From assembly GCF_002232035.1 (NCBI RefSeq), contig NZ_NKXR01000004.1, forward strand, positions 1 through 64,000: a stretch of DNA of 64,000 nt, in the 5' to 3' direction. The DNA is from Collinsella sp. TF06-26 (GTDB lineage Bacteria > Actinomycetota > Coriobacteriia > Coriobacteriales > Coriobacteriaceae). The translations under genes and the position numbers were made by a program. Shown here one piece after another: positions 25,527-34,131 of the stretch; the first letter of the stretch is position 1; each line of letters starts with the position of its first letter. A model generated the notes under the pieces. That model made no database searches, was not told the origin of the DNA, and was given only the letters and a program-made list of their open reading frames with translations.

Positions 25527-25783
25527 TGTTTCTGCGTACCTCACCGCTAAACGGTCATATTTGCCCCGTAAACGGCGCTTCTATACGCATATTCACGCAA
25601 TCCGACGCACCCAAATACGCACAAATGCGCACTGGTCATTGCTCAGAGACAGGGGCTTATGCTTAGAACTCAAAAGACAGGATGATCCGCTTAGCCTCGT
25701 CACTCATGGCGCGCTGCAGCTCTAAGGACCGTCCCAAACTGCAGACAGAAAAAGAACGTCCCCAGGCGCCGGCATTTCAAGAA

Positions 25784-25845
25784 CACTCATTTAAGTCTGT
25801 CCCCAATGAGTGCAATCACTCATTTAAGTCTGTCCCCAATGAGTG
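25784..25845. repeat. Two tandem 29-bp hairpins (GGGACAG-loop family)
   Basis: Identical units at 25784-25812 and 25817-25845 have arms CACTCATT/AATGAGTG around a 13-nt loop. On the minus strand the loop reads GGGGACAGACTTA, very near the loop AGGGACAGGTTTA at 23213-23250, although the stems are unrelated. Confidence 0.8.
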
Positions 25846-25866
25846 GGAGTAATCAGAGACCCTTTG

Positions 25867-25900
25867 CGAGGGAGGCCGGACGTGGCCTTCCTCGTTTTTA
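25867..25900 (+). terminator. Leader terminator-like hairpin of IS200 remnant
   Basis: GGAGGCC and GGCCTTCC pair around GGACGT and are followed by TCGTTTTT. IS200 elements carry such a structure in the leader to block read-through from outside. Confidence 0.55.
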
Positions 25901-25949
25901 TTCATGGACTTTAGTCCGTGCCGCGCGGCACGCGCGGCATAGAAAGCCA

Positions 25950-26041
25950 CCCGCTCAGCGGGTGGAGGCCAATTTCCGCTACGCGACAAAAACCTTCCCC
26001 CTAGCATGAGGATTGTTCAGGTCATCATACTAGGGGGAAGG
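25950..26041 (+). mobile_element. IS200/IS605-family left-end and leader structures
   Basis: CCACCCGCTCAGCGGGTGG at 25950-25968 is a compact end hairpin. A second hairpin (about 25993-26041) pairs CCTTCCCCCTAG with CTAGGGGGAAGG, placing the ribosome site GGGGGAAGG in the stem. Both fit IS200 design, in which the left end is a hairpin and transposase translation is repressed by a leader stem. Only remnants are present. Confidence 0.6.
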
Positions 26042-26106
26042 TGATTGCTGTGGCCCAGAAAGCCAACAGCCTCGCGCACACGAAATGGCTGTGCAAGCAC
26101 CGCATC
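26041..26106 (+). pseudogene. tnpA: IS200-type TnpA transposase, N-terminal remnant
   Basis: The frame reads VAQKANSLAHTKWLCKHRI, matching the start of IS200/IS605 Y1 transposases, which continue KYHIVFTPKYRRK. After about 20 residues the similarity stops and a DegV-like sequence begins in another frame. HUH and catalytic Tyr regions are missing, so it is inactive. Confidence 0.75.
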
Positions 26107-26327
26107 GCACCGAGGTCAAGCTCATCGCCGCCATCGTCGAGAAGCACCCCAAGGTGCGCTTTGCCGCGAGCCGCACCTCGGCCCACGCCGACCTCTACGA
26201 CCGTATGGAGCAGGCCCTGTGCGAGCGCGTGGCCAACGCGGTGGAGGTCGTCCGCTCCGACATCAGCCCCGCGCTTCTTGTCCACACCGGTCCAAACCTC
26301 GTGGGTGTGGCGGTCCAGGGACTCTAG
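26107..26327 (+). pseudogene. DegV-like protein, C-terminal fragment
   Basis: The frame reads TEVKLIAAIVEKHPKVRFAASRTS.., ending VRSDISPALLVHTGPNLVGVAVQGL. The HTGP..VGVAV ending resembles the C-terminus of DegV fatty-acid-binding proteins. About 73 of the usual ~280 residues remain. The gene is cut at 26107 by the transposase remnant, and a strong terminator follows at 26361-26410. Confidence 0.55.
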
Positions 26328-26360
26328 CGGAGGCGGGGCGTCCTGCCCAAAAACAAATGC

Positions 26361-26410
26361 AAAAGACGAGCACTTCTTGCCGCTCAATTGGCAAGAAGCG
26401 CTCGTCTTTT
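26361..26410. terminator. Strong bidirectional terminator
   Basis: AAAAGACGAGC and GCTCGTCTTTT form the outer stem and CTTCTTGCC/GGCAAGAAG the inner one, around GCTCAATT. It closes the sugar operon on the minus strand and the DegV fragment on the plus strand. Confidence 0.9.
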
Positions 26411-26442
26411 CTTAACGCGTTGTATGGCGGAGAGAGCGCAAG

Positions 26443-27327
26443 TTACGCGAGCGCCCTTCTTGCCAGCTCGGCCGCGCCGAGGATTCCTTGGTCGCCGCCG
26501 CAGCCCGGGGCGCAGATGTAGCTCTCCATGTCCTTAAGCTCGGCGGTCTGGATGTAGCCACCCAGATATTCGAGGGTCTTCTTGCGGACGATGCCGTAGA
26601 GCTGCTCCTGGTGCATCACGCCGCCGCCGAGGACGATGCGGCGAGGCGAGTACATGAGCACGAGGTTCGCGCACATCTGCCCCAGATAATCCCCCTCGAG
26701 CGCCCACACCTCATCGTTGTCCGCGAGCTCGGCCGCGGGCTTTCCCCAGCGCGCGGCGATGGCGGGGCCGGAGGCGAGCCCCTCGAGACAGCTCGCGTGG
26801 CTCGGGCAGACGCAGCGTCCCTCCTCGGTGGGACGGGTCCTTACCAGCATGTGACCGGCCTCGGGGTGCAGCATACCGTGAAGGAGTCTGCCCGCGCACA
26901 TGACGCCCGCGCCCACGCCGGTGCCGATGGTCACGTAGACGGCGTCCTCGAGCCCCTTGCAGCAGCCGAAGACCACTTCGCCGAGGCAGGCAACGTTAAC
27001 GTCCGTGTCGTAGGCCACCGGAATCCCGAGGTCGTCGGCGAACGCGGCGCGAAGACCATGGCCTCGCCACGCGAGCTTGGGCGTCTGGAGGATGGAGCCG
27101 TAGCGCTCGTCGTTGGGGTCGACGCAGGTCGGGCCGAAGGCGCCGATGCCCAACGCGTCCACATCGCGGGCGGTGAACCACTCGATCATCTGCGGGACGG
27201 TCTCGGCGGGCGTAAGCGTCGGGGTCTCCATACGGTCGAGGACCTCGCCGTCGCCGGACACCACGGCACAGACCATCTTGGTCCCGCCGGCTTCGAGGGC
27301 GCCGAGCCTCATTTGCTTTTCGCTCAT
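26443..27327 (-). CDS. ROK-family sugar kinase, fructokinase-like
   Basis: A 294-residue ROK kinase. ATP site MRLGALEAGGTKMVCAV at the start, GAFGPTCVDP near 64, DTDVNVACLGE near 107-117 with the catalytic Asp, ITIGTGVGAGV, and the zinc motif HPEAGHMLVRTRPTEEGRCVCPSHASCLEG at about 153-182. These features match ScrK/GmuE fructokinases. It would phosphorylate fructose in the cytoplasm. GGAGG precedes the ATG. It is last in the PTS/GH172 operon, so it probably uses the sugar released by GH172. Confidence 0.88.
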   Translation of the reverse strand: MSEKQMRLGALEAGGTKMVCAVVSGDGEVLDRMETPTLTPAETVPQMIEWFTARDVDALGIGAFGPTCVDPNDERYGSILQTPKLAWRGHGLRAAFADDLGIPVAYDTDVNVACLGEVVFGCCKGLEDAVYVTIGTGVGAGVMCAGRLLHGMLHPEAGHMLVRTRPTEEGRCVCPSHASCLEGLASGPAIAARWGKPAAELADNDEVWALEGDYLGQMCANLVLMYSPRRIVLGGGVMHQEQLYGIVRKKTLEYLGGYIQTAELKDMESYICAPGCGGDQGILGAAELARRALA

Positions 27328-27406
27328 GTGATCCTCCTTACAAAGGGACGCCCGCAGTCATGGTCAACCGCGGGCGCCCATAACGTTGGCTTGTTTCGAG
27401 GCGACC

Positions 27407-28531
27407 CTACCTGGGCACGCGGTCCCGCCTCGCGGCAAACGGGGCGAGCACGGCGTGCGGCTCGCTTTGGTACCAGTAGGCGACGGTGGAGATGTCGTCC
27501 TCGCGCTCGTAGAGCTTGATGTCGTCGTTGCCGAGGTCCTGGAACGTCACGCGCAGGTCCTCCTTGAACGAGATCGGGTCGGGAAGGTGCCACCTGTAGA
27601 GGCCGTGCCTGGGCAGCGCGTCGTCGTTAGTCGCGAGCATCGGATTCGGGTTCGGCTTGCCCGCGCTGAAGCGGTCGCGCGTGGCGTCGCGCGTCGAGCG
27701 GTACGGGTAGCCGGCGAACAGCGTGTTGAAGCACTGCGCCTCGGGCAGCGCGTGGGGCGGCCTGTCGAGGAAGGCCCAGGCACCGCCGAAGTAGTCCTCG
27801 GCTCCCGTCGAGGTGACCGTGGGGAACTCCTCGTCGCCGTCGAGGAAGAACTTCATCTCGCCCTCGCCCCACCAATAGCGCTCCAGGGCGCACAGGGCCA
27901 TGTAGGTGCCGACGTAGTAGCCCTTGCCGCGCACGCCGTCGAGCACGGTGTAGTCGACGCCCCTGCGGGTGCTGCGCTCGCGGTTAAAGCGGGCGTGGAA
28001 GTACATGGCGTCGTCCGGCACGTCGGTGAGCGCGTAGTTGAACGTGTAGAAGATGTACTTAATGAACCCGGGGTGCTCGCTCGTAAGCGTGACCTTGGCG
28101 TGCTTCCTGAAGGGCATCTCGAAGTAGCAGTTCATGCCGCCCGTCGGGTTCACGCAGATGGGCATCGAGTTGACGATGGCGCGCTCACCGAAGCCGTTGC
28201 AGAAGAAGTCGCCGACAGGGCACTCGACCGAGGGGGTCTCCTCGTCGTCCCAGTAGAAGCGCAGCACGAGGTCACGCATGACGAAGCTGCCAGCGGCGGT
28301 CTTGTCGGGGACGGTCATCCAGATGTGGCGGATGATGCCGGGGCCCTCGATGTCCGCGAGCGTGATGGTCTCGCCGGACTCAAGGGGCACGCAGCACGAG
28401 CCCTTGCGGCCGACGCCGAGGTGGCTGGCCGACATGGCGGCGCGGCCCTTCTCGCCCGTGATGTTCTCGGGGGTGATGGCGCGGCTTTCCTCACCGCCGT
28501 GCATCCACACGTCCTTAAGGAACTCTCTCAT
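27407..28531 (-). CDS. GH172 (DUF2961) glycoside hydrolase
   Basis: A 374-residue DUF2961 protein, the family renamed GH172 after difructose-dianhydride I synthase/hydrolase and arabinan-active members were described. Characteristic stretches include DIEGPGIIRHIWMTV near 62, DLVLRFYWDDEETPSVECPVGDFF near 87-110, ALERYWWGEGEMKFFLDGDEEFPT near 217 and STGAEDYFGGAWAF near 245. There is no signal peptide, so it acts inside the cell on PTS-imported sugar. It lies between the EIIA and kinase genes on the same strand. Fructosyl substrate is inferred from the fructokinase-like neighbour; an arabinofuranosyl substrate is the alternative. Confidence 0.85.
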   Translation of the reverse strand: MREFLKDVWMHGGEESRAITPENITGEKGRAAMSASHLGVGRKGSCCVPLESGETITLADIEGPGIIRHIWMTVPDKTAAGSFVMRDLVLRFYWDDEETPSVECPVGDFFCNGFGERAIVNSMPICVNPTGGMNCYFEMPFRKHAKVTLTSEHPGFIKYIFYTFNYALTDVPDDAMYFHARFNRERSTRRGVDYTVLDGVRGKGYYVGTYMALCALERYWWGEGEMKFFLDGDEEFPTVTSTGAEDYFGGAWAFLDRPPHALPEAQCFNTLFAGYPYRSTRDATRDRFSAGKPNPNPMLATNDDALPRHGLYRWHLPDPISFKEDLRVTFQDLGNDDIKLYEREDDISTVAYWYQSEPHAVLAPFAARRDRVPR

Positions 28532-28543
28532 CGTCGACCTCCT

Positions 28544-28942
28544 CTATTCGTCGTCGTCGCACTCGGCGGAACTGGCACCGTTCACGTAGATGATCTGCTG
28601 GCGCGCCTCGTTGACGAGGGCGTCGAAGTCGAGTTTCTCGTCGGGGCGCGCGAGCGCGACCGTCATGGCGAGCGGGAGGTTGACACCCGCGATCACGTGG
28701 ATCCGGTCGGAGGCGAAGCGGGAAAAGCGCTGGTTCACGCTGCCGCCGTACGCGTCGGTGAGGACGACGACCTCGTCAGTGCCCGAAAGAGCCGCCTCGA
28801 CCGCCGCGTCGAGCCCCTCGCCGTTGTCGTTCACGTAGGCGCACACGGCGTTGACGGCGTCGCCCTTACCCGTAAGGAACTCGAGGGTGTCCTTGAAGCC
28901 CTGGGCGAGAAGGGAATGGCTCGCCACAACTATCTTTCTCAT
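28544..28942 (-). CDS. PTS mannose-family EIIA
   Basis: A 132-residue cytoplasmic EIIA. The phosphoryl site is His9 in MRKIVVASHSLLAQG. DEVVVLTDAYGGSVNQRF and IHVIAGVNLPLAMTVAL follow, as in the ManX EIIA domain. It passes phosphate from HPr to EIIB. It is separate from EIIB, as in Aga/Lev/Sor-type systems. Order IIB-IIC-IID-IIA-GH172-kinase on the minus strand suggests one operon. The C-terminus ends in a short acidic tail. Confidence 0.93.
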   Translation of the reverse strand: MRKIVVASHSLLAQGFKDTLEFLTGKGDAVNAVCAYVNDNGEGLDAAVEAALSGTDEVVVLTDAYGGSVNQRFSRFASDRIHVIAGVNLPLAMTVALARPDEKLDFDALVNEARQQIIYVNGASSAECDDDE

Positions 28943-28968
28943 TGATTCACCAATCTCTTGGGTCGAAG

Positions 28969-29802
28969 CTAGGCGAGGATGCCGGCGGCGGAGGCGACCA
29001 TCGCGAGGACGATCACCACGAGGATGAGGGCCGTCATGCTCGCGTTCTTCTTGGTAAGAAGGTAATACGCGCTTCCCGTGATGGCGGCGGGGATCATGGC
29101 AGGCAGGATCTTGTCGAGCAGCGGCTGAATCTCCATCGCGACGTCGCCGAAGCTGAAGCTAATCGGGCAGGTGACGCCGATGACCGAGGCGATGAGGCAG
29201 CCGACCACGGTGAGGCCGAGCACGGAGGCGGCGGCAGTGAGGTTGGGAAGCTTCTCGCTGAAGTCGGTGACGAGCTTCACGCCCTGCTTGTAGCCGAACT
29301 CGAGGGCGTGCATGCGGACCCAGAAGATGGCCAGGATGAGCGCGAACCAGATGCCGGCTCCCACGGGGTTGCCCTCGATGGCCATGTAGGCGGCGATGGA
29401 GCCCATGATGGTCGGGATCATGGTCATGAGCAGGGAGTCGCCAACGCCGGCGAGCGGTCCCATGGTGCCGATCTTCAGGTCTTGGACGGCGTCCGCCGCC
29501 GCTAGGCCGTCGCGCTCCTCCATGGCCACGCAGGCGCCAAGGATGATGGCGGCGAGCCAAGGCTGGGTGTTGTAGTAGCGGAAGTGGTTGTTGAGCGCTT
29601 GCTTATAGTCCTCGTCGTTCGTGTAGATCTTCCTCAGGACCGGCGAGAGGGCGTAGGCGACTGAGGCGCCCTGCTGGGTCTGGTAGTTGAAGGTGCACAC
29701 GCTCATGAGCCAGCGCCAGTTCGCGTTGCGCAGGTCCTTCTTGGTGACCTTGTAGCCGGAGGGCTTGCCCTCGGCGACGGCGGTGATGTTCTCGTTTTCC
29801 AT
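28969..29802 (-). CDS. PTS mannose-family EIID
   Basis: A 277-residue EIID. Typical motifs include VTKKDLRNANWRWLMSVCTFNYQTQQGASVAYAL near 19-52, YNTQPWLAAIILGACVAMEE near 76, and KIGTMGPLAGVGDSLLMTMIPTI near 110, then membrane segments in the C-terminal half. Together with EIIC it forms the membrane channel. The start is 2 nt after the EIIC stop, so the two are translationally linked. Confidence 0.95.
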   Translation of the reverse strand: MENENITAVAEGKPSGYKVTKKDLRNANWRWLMSVCTFNYQTQQGASVAYALSPVLRKIYTNDEDYKQALNNHFRYYNTQPWLAAIILGACVAMEERDGLAAADAVQDLKIGTMGPLAGVGDSLLMTMIPTIMGSIAAYMAIEGNPVGAGIWFALILAIFWVRMHALEFGYKQGVKLVTDFSEKLPNLTAAASVLGLTVVGCLIASVIGVTCPISFSFGDVAMEIQPLLDKILPAMIPAAITGSAYYLLTKKNASMTALILVVIVLAMVASAAGILA

Positions 29803-29804
29803 GG

Positions 29805-30590
29805 TTACTCATCCTCTCCGATGAAGGCGTCTGCGGAAGCGTGGGCGGCGAGCTCGGTGTCCCTCTCGGCACGCTGGTAGAACGCAATCGCGAGGGCAAC
29901 GCCGACGATGGCGGCGCCGATGATGGGCACGTTCAGGAAGGCCGAGAGGAAGAAGCCGGCGAGCAGGTACTGGAAGTACTTGGCGGTTGGCATGTAGCGG
30001 AGCAGCATGGCGATACCGACGGCCGGGAGCATCTTGCCGGCGAGGGTGAGGCCGGAGAGGAACCACTGGGGCATGACCTCGAGGAGCCAGTTGACGGCGG
30101 GCTGGCCGAGCGTCACGGAGACAAAGACGGGCAGGGCGGCGCACAGGCCGAAGAGCGCGGGGCAGACCCACAGGATGGCGTTCATCTGATTGAACTTACC
30201 CTCGTTGCAGAACTTCTGGGACTTCTCGACGACAAAGCCGTTGAGGATCTTGGCGACGACGTCGAGCTGGATGCCGAGCATGCCGACCGGCAGGCCGATG
30301 GCGAGGCCCGTGTCGGAGCCCAGGGTCACGCCGTAGGCGGTGGCGATGATGGCCATCGTGCCGTAGTCGGGAATGGAGGAGCCGCCGAAGCCCGCGACGC
30401 CGAGCTGCATGAGCTGAATGGTGCCGCCGATGACAAGGCCGGTCTTCCAGTCGCCCATGACGACTCCGGTGATGAGGCCCCAGAAAACGGCGTAATTGAC
30501 GAAGATCATCGGGATGCCGTAGTAGTCCACGTGCTTGATGAAGGCCAGCAGGGTCAAAAGGACGACCTGCAGGATAGTGAAGTTGACCAT
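29805..30590 (-). CDS. PTS mannose-family EIIC
   Basis: A 261-residue integral membrane protein with several hydrophobic segments. GLITGVVMGDWKTGLVIGGTIQLMQLGVAGFGGSSIPDYGTMA (about 36-79) is the EIIC-man signature, followed by GSDTGLAIGLPVGMLGIQLD. It transports the sugar with EIID. AAGGAGGG lies before the ATG. The fact that the sorbose/galactosamine-type (Sor/Aga) and mannose-type subunits look alike prevents naming the substrate. Confidence 0.94.
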   Translation of the reverse strand: MVNFTILQVVLLTLLAFIKHVDYYGIPMIFVNYAVFWGLITGVVMGDWKTGLVIGGTIQLMQLGVAGFGGSSIPDYGTMAIIATAYGVTLGSDTGLAIGLPVGMLGIQLDVVAKILNGFVVEKSQKFCNEGKFNQMNAILWVCPALFGLCAALPVFVSVTLGQPAVNWLLEVMPQWFLSGLTLAGKMLPAVGIAMLLRYMPTAKYFQYLLAGFFLSAFLNVPIIGAAIVGVALAIAFYQRAERDTELAAHASADAFIGEDE

Positions 30591-30599
30591 GATCCCTCC

Positions 30600-31073
30600 T
30601 TAGATGAGGTCGGCGACGGAGACGGGCTTGTCGGCGGGCACGAACTGTGCCGTCACCTTGACGCCGCGGGCGATGAGCGCCTTGTAGCTCTGGACGTTCT
30701 CGGCGGAGGCGTAGGCGCGTTGGGTGAGCTGGATGCCGTCCTCCTTGACGAGCGAGCCGCCGACGACCAGCGACGGGAGCTCGACGCCCGACTCGACCAG
30801 GCGAAGCATCGTCTCGGGCTCCTTGGCGATGACGAAGACCTTCTCGCGGTCGTACTTGCCCGCGGCGAAGTTCTTGAGCGCGGTCTGCTCGGAGATGATC
30901 GAAACGGCCATGCCCGCGGGGCGCGCCATCCTCATGGTGGACTTCAGGACCTCGTCGCCGGCGACCTTGTCGTCGATGACCATGACTCGGGTCGCGCCCG
31001 ACACCGGGGCCCACTGCGTCACGATGATGCCGTGAAGCAGGCGATTGTCGATTCGTGCCATAACAACACTCAT
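30600..31073 (-). CDS. PTS mannose-family EIIB
   Basis: A 157-residue EIIB. The start MSVVMARIDNRLLHG is chosen for AGGAGC upstream; a longer frame to 31142 has no support. The phospho-His is His14 in IDNRLLHGIIVTQW, as in EIIB-man. VMVIDDKVAGDEVLKSTMRMA and the rest match the family. It takes phosphate from EIIA and gives it to the sugar. First structural gene of the operon, 123 nt after the regulator. No -24/-12 (sigma-54) promoter is visible in that gap. Confidence 0.94.
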   Translation of the reverse strand: MSVVMARIDNRLLHGIIVTQWAPVSGATRVMVIDDKVAGDEVLKSTMRMARPAGMAVSIISEQTALKNFAAGKYDREKVFVIAKEPETMLRLVESGVELPSLVVGGSLVKEDGIQLTQRAYASAENVQSYKALIARGVKVTAQFVPADKPVSVADLI

Positions 31074-31196
31074 GTTTGCTCCTATCAAATGAAGTTTTGC
31101 GTTCGGTACTGCCTCGGCGCTATCCGGATTCGCGCCGGGCAAGGGGTTATCGGATTATTGAGGACGCGCGGTCAGCTTGCGGCGGCGCGGGGAAGG

Positions 31197-33938
31197 TCAC
31201 TCGTCGAGCAGGAGGTCCGAGGAGCCGAGGCGCTCTTCTCGCGCCGGGGCGGCGCTCACGCTTATGTAGTCGAAGACATATGCGATCTCGCTTACGGGAA
31301 CCTCTACGCGATAGCGCGTCGAGATGCTCGAGAAGCTCTGCCTGAAGGACTCGATGAAATCGGCGCGTTCCTCCTCGAAGCGGTCCTGGCCAACGTAGGT
31401 CTCAATGGGGTTTCTGGTAACAAGGCGCTCGACGAGACAGCAGAGGTGAACGTAGAGCCCAATGATGGCGTTGCTGCCGATCTTCTCGCCTGTCCTGCGC
31501 TGAAGCTCGTGCACGGCGCTCTCGATCTCATGGAATAGCCGCTCCGGGTCGAGGATGGTGATGGAGCGGATGACGTTCTGCAGCGTCATGTTCGAGAGCA
31601 GCTTCTCGTGGAAAGAAGAGAGCTCGGAAGCGTCAAGCCACCTGCCGAACACGGCATCAACCTTAGAGGCGGACGCCGTCGACATGATGTCCTCGAGGGC
31701 GACGAAGGGGACGGAGGCGACCCCGGGGTCTCCCGTGCCGATGACGGCGCAGACGCGGTGCTCGGAGAAAACGGCGTCGTTCGACCCGTTCGCGACGAGC
31801 TGCTTGAAGGGCCTCGTGAGCAGGCGCGCGCCTATGGTGCGCGGGAGGCTCTGCGAGACGAGCTGGCGTATCCTCTCCGCGGCGTCGACCCCGGACTCGG
31901 AGCAGAAGACGATGGCGTCCTCACGGTTGACGCGCTCGATCACCTTGCAGTGCGTCACGCACGCGGCGGTCGCATCGCCAAGAACCTCGGCGATGGACTT
32001 GCCGCCGAGCAGCCCGACCCCGATCTCGAGCGCAAGACCGGTAGAGACGTTGTTCACCACGCCGATAGTGGAGTCGGTAACGTTCTCGAGGGCCTTATAG
32101 GCCTCCTCCAAGGAGCCCATGTCGACGAGGAACACGACCCCGGTGCAGTAGGAATGGCGGTCGACGAGGCGCTGGAGCGGACCGACGATGTCCTTCAGCT
32201 GCTGGTCGTAGGGCATGTCGACAGCCTCGTACACATGCATGCCGAGCATACGGTTCGCCGCGTCGGCGATGCTCGTCGCCGTTGAGTAGCCGTGGGACAA
32301 GATGACGCAGAGCGTCCGAAGGGCCTTCGCATCGCGAGACTCCGATGCGACGCACAGCGTCAGAAGCGCCTTCGTGAAGTGATCGAGCGAGATTCCCAGC
32401 GCCCCTTCCACGTCTGCGGCGACCTGATCGGAGACACTCGAGGCAAACGGCAATTCGGAGGTCACGGCACCGAGGAGATGGGAGATTTGCTCCGCACAGG
32501 CAGACTTTCGCTTAGCCAGGCCGATACCCGGCCACAACTGCAGGCAAATCTCCTGGGCCAGTAGAAAAGCGACCTTCCTCGAAAGCTCGATGCCATAAGA
32601 AGAGCCTGCGTCGGCAAGGACCGCGCCCACGACGCGCTCGAAGGCGCGCGACCTCGAGGAGGCGACGCCGTGGTCGAAGATCAAGTGATCCTCAACGCCG
32701 CGCACAGCGGAGACAGCTTGCGAGACAAGCTCGGAGACAGAGAGCTCCCCGGCGCAGAATCGCTCATCGAGGGAGCACAGGGCATCGAGCGCCTGCTCGA
32801 CCGGCCCTGTGCTCTCGGCGGCATCCAGAGACGCGTCGATCAGAACGCCATCGTCGGGCTGTTGATCGATCTGCGCGGAGGAGAGGAGCCCGCTGGGAAG
32901 AAGATACGGGCGAACGACGACGTAGTCGCCCTCGCGATTGAGGAACGCTTTGGCACAGCAGTTCGTCACGCAGGCGCGCAAGCCGGCGATGTTATCGGAA
33001 AAGTCCGCGTTCACGAGGCAACGGTATGCGCCGCGGCTGATCTTCACATCAGAACCGATTCGGCACCCCTCGCTGCGCAGGAAGCTCAAGATGAGATCCT
33101 CGCGCTCCTCGGGGGTCCGCTCCTTGAGTGAGGGGACGCGGGCACAGATGGGCATTTTGCTGTAGGCCGAGGAAACCTTCAGGTCATCGGCGGAAAGCGT
33201 CGTCGAAAGAACGAGGCGAGCGCGCGGCGCATCCTGGGAGGCATCGAGCCCGAGGGCCGTCGCAAGGCAGTGCTCCATCGCAGAGGGAGAGAGTGCCTCG
33301 ATGCCGTTGACAAAGACCACACCCCCGCGCGCTTTCGCGATCGACTCGTCAAGAAGCCCGTTGAACGAGGCGGCGTCCGGGACCCCGGCGCAGTCGATGC
33401 GCACATAGGAGGAGTCGCGGGACAGCAAGCCCTGGTTCTTGCCGTACTCGTATACAAGGCGAGAAAGGAAAGACTTACCGACACCCACGCCGCCGCTCAA
33501 GAGGATGGGCAGGCCAAACGGAGGGTACTGAACCGCAGCCTTGCACTGCTCGACAACGGAGCTGAGGCTCATGTCGAAGCCCACGGCACGCGCGAAGTCG
33601 CGGTGATCGGCGATTCCCGTCGCCTGGATGAGGTCGGCGAGCGAGGCGTACTCGCTTGCAGAGAGCTTTACCTGAAAACGCTTCTGGAACGCGCGGCGAT
33701 GAAAATAACGGACAGGCCTGCCCGCCACCTTAACCACAAGACCGGCGCGAACAAGGTCGTTGAGGTACTGGCTCGCCAGGCTCCTGGAGATGATGAGCGT
33801 CTCGGCGATGTCGGAGGTGGACAGACGGGCAAGGTCGTCGAGCGAGACGGCAGAGGTGAGGGCCTCGAGATGCTCGAGAATCCTGTCCCTCATGTCGACG
33901 GGTTTCTTTGCCAAGCTGTCCTGTGTGGTCTTGTCCAT
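31197..33938 (-). CDS. LevR/ManR-like PTS operon regulator, degenerate AAA+ domain
   Basis: A 913-residue regulator. A winged HTH lies at about 15-75 (LSTSDIAETLIISRSLASQYLNDL). The AAA+ domain has Walker A GGVGVGKS at 149-156, but the region that should hold GAFTGA is missing, and Walker B reads FVNGIEAL instead of FLDE. Next are an EIIA-man-like domain with LSHGYSTA (His near 545), an EIIB-like segment FCSESG near 676, and a PRD near 790-890 with YVHLCCLVERL. LevR-type proteins are controlled by PTS phosphorylation. It probably controls the downstream IIB-IIC-IID-IIA-GH172-kinase genes, but without sigma-54. GAGGAGG precedes the ATG; a TATACT -10-like box is at 33963-33968. Confidence 0.85.
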   Translation of the reverse strand: MDKTTQDSLAKKPVDMRDRILEHLEALTSAVSLDDLARLSTSDIAETLIISRSLASQYLNDLVRAGLVVKVAGRPVRYFHRRAFQKRFQVKLSASEYASLADLIQATGIADHRDFARAVGFDMSLSSVVEQCKAAVQYPPFGLPILLSGGVGVGKSFLSRLVYEYGKNQGLLSRDSSYVRIDCAGVPDAASFNGLLDESIAKARGGVVFVNGIEALSPSAMEHCLATALGLDASQDAPRARLVLSTTLSADDLKVSSAYSKMPICARVPSLKERTPEEREDLILSFLRSEGCRIGSDVKISRGAYRCLVNADFSDNIAGLRACVTNCCAKAFLNREGDYVVVRPYLLPSGLLSSAQIDQQPDDGVLIDASLDAAESTGPVEQALDALCSLDERFCAGELSVSELVSQAVSAVRGVEDHLIFDHGVASSRSRAFERVVGAVLADAGSSYGIELSRKVAFLLAQEICLQLWPGIGLAKRKSACAEQISHLLGAVTSELPFASSVSDQVAADVEGALGISLDHFTKALLTLCVASESRDAKALRTLCVILSHGYSTATSIADAANRMLGMHVYEAVDMPYDQQLKDIVGPLQRLVDRHSYCTGVVFLVDMGSLEEAYKALENVTDSTIGVVNNVSTGLALEIGVGLLGGKSIAEVLGDATAACVTHCKVIERVNREDAIVFCSESGVDAAERIRQLVSQSLPRTIGARLLTRPFKQLVANGSNDAVFSEHRVCAVIGTGDPGVASVPFVALEDIMSTASASKVDAVFGRWLDASELSSFHEKLLSNMTLQNVIRSITILDPERLFHEIESAVHELQRRTGEKIGSNAIIGLYVHLCCLVERLVTRNPIETYVGQDRFEEERADFIESFRQSFSSISTRYRVEVPVSEIAYVFDYISVSAAPAREERLGSSDLLLDE

Positions 33939-34131
33939 GACTTCTTACCTCCTCGTACAAGGAGTATAAGGGGAGAACAGAGAACGGAAGGGGGCGCGTG
34001 GGGGAATCAACAGCTCCGAGGAAAAGTCCACCACTTGAGGGGCAGAAAACAACGGCCATTGAACATTCAGGGCCGACGCTCAACACTTCGGCTCGACACT
34101 TCGCTTTGGAAAGGGCCCCGGCGCGCCGGGC

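Larger units (their letters stand above)
25452..26040. other. Long intergenic region with palindrome, hairpins and IS200 end
   Basis: It contains a 24-bp palindrome at 25503-25526, repeated ACGCA words at 25577-25635, two tandem hairpins at 25784-25845, a terminator-like hairpin at 25867-25895 and IS200-like end structures to 26041. No protein gene is supported. Confidence 0.6.

Noticed and set aside
31074-31196. Sigma-54 promoter before EIIB
   Set aside because: No GG-N10-GC arrangement of the -24/-12 type was found, in agreement with the missing GAFTGA loop in the regulator.
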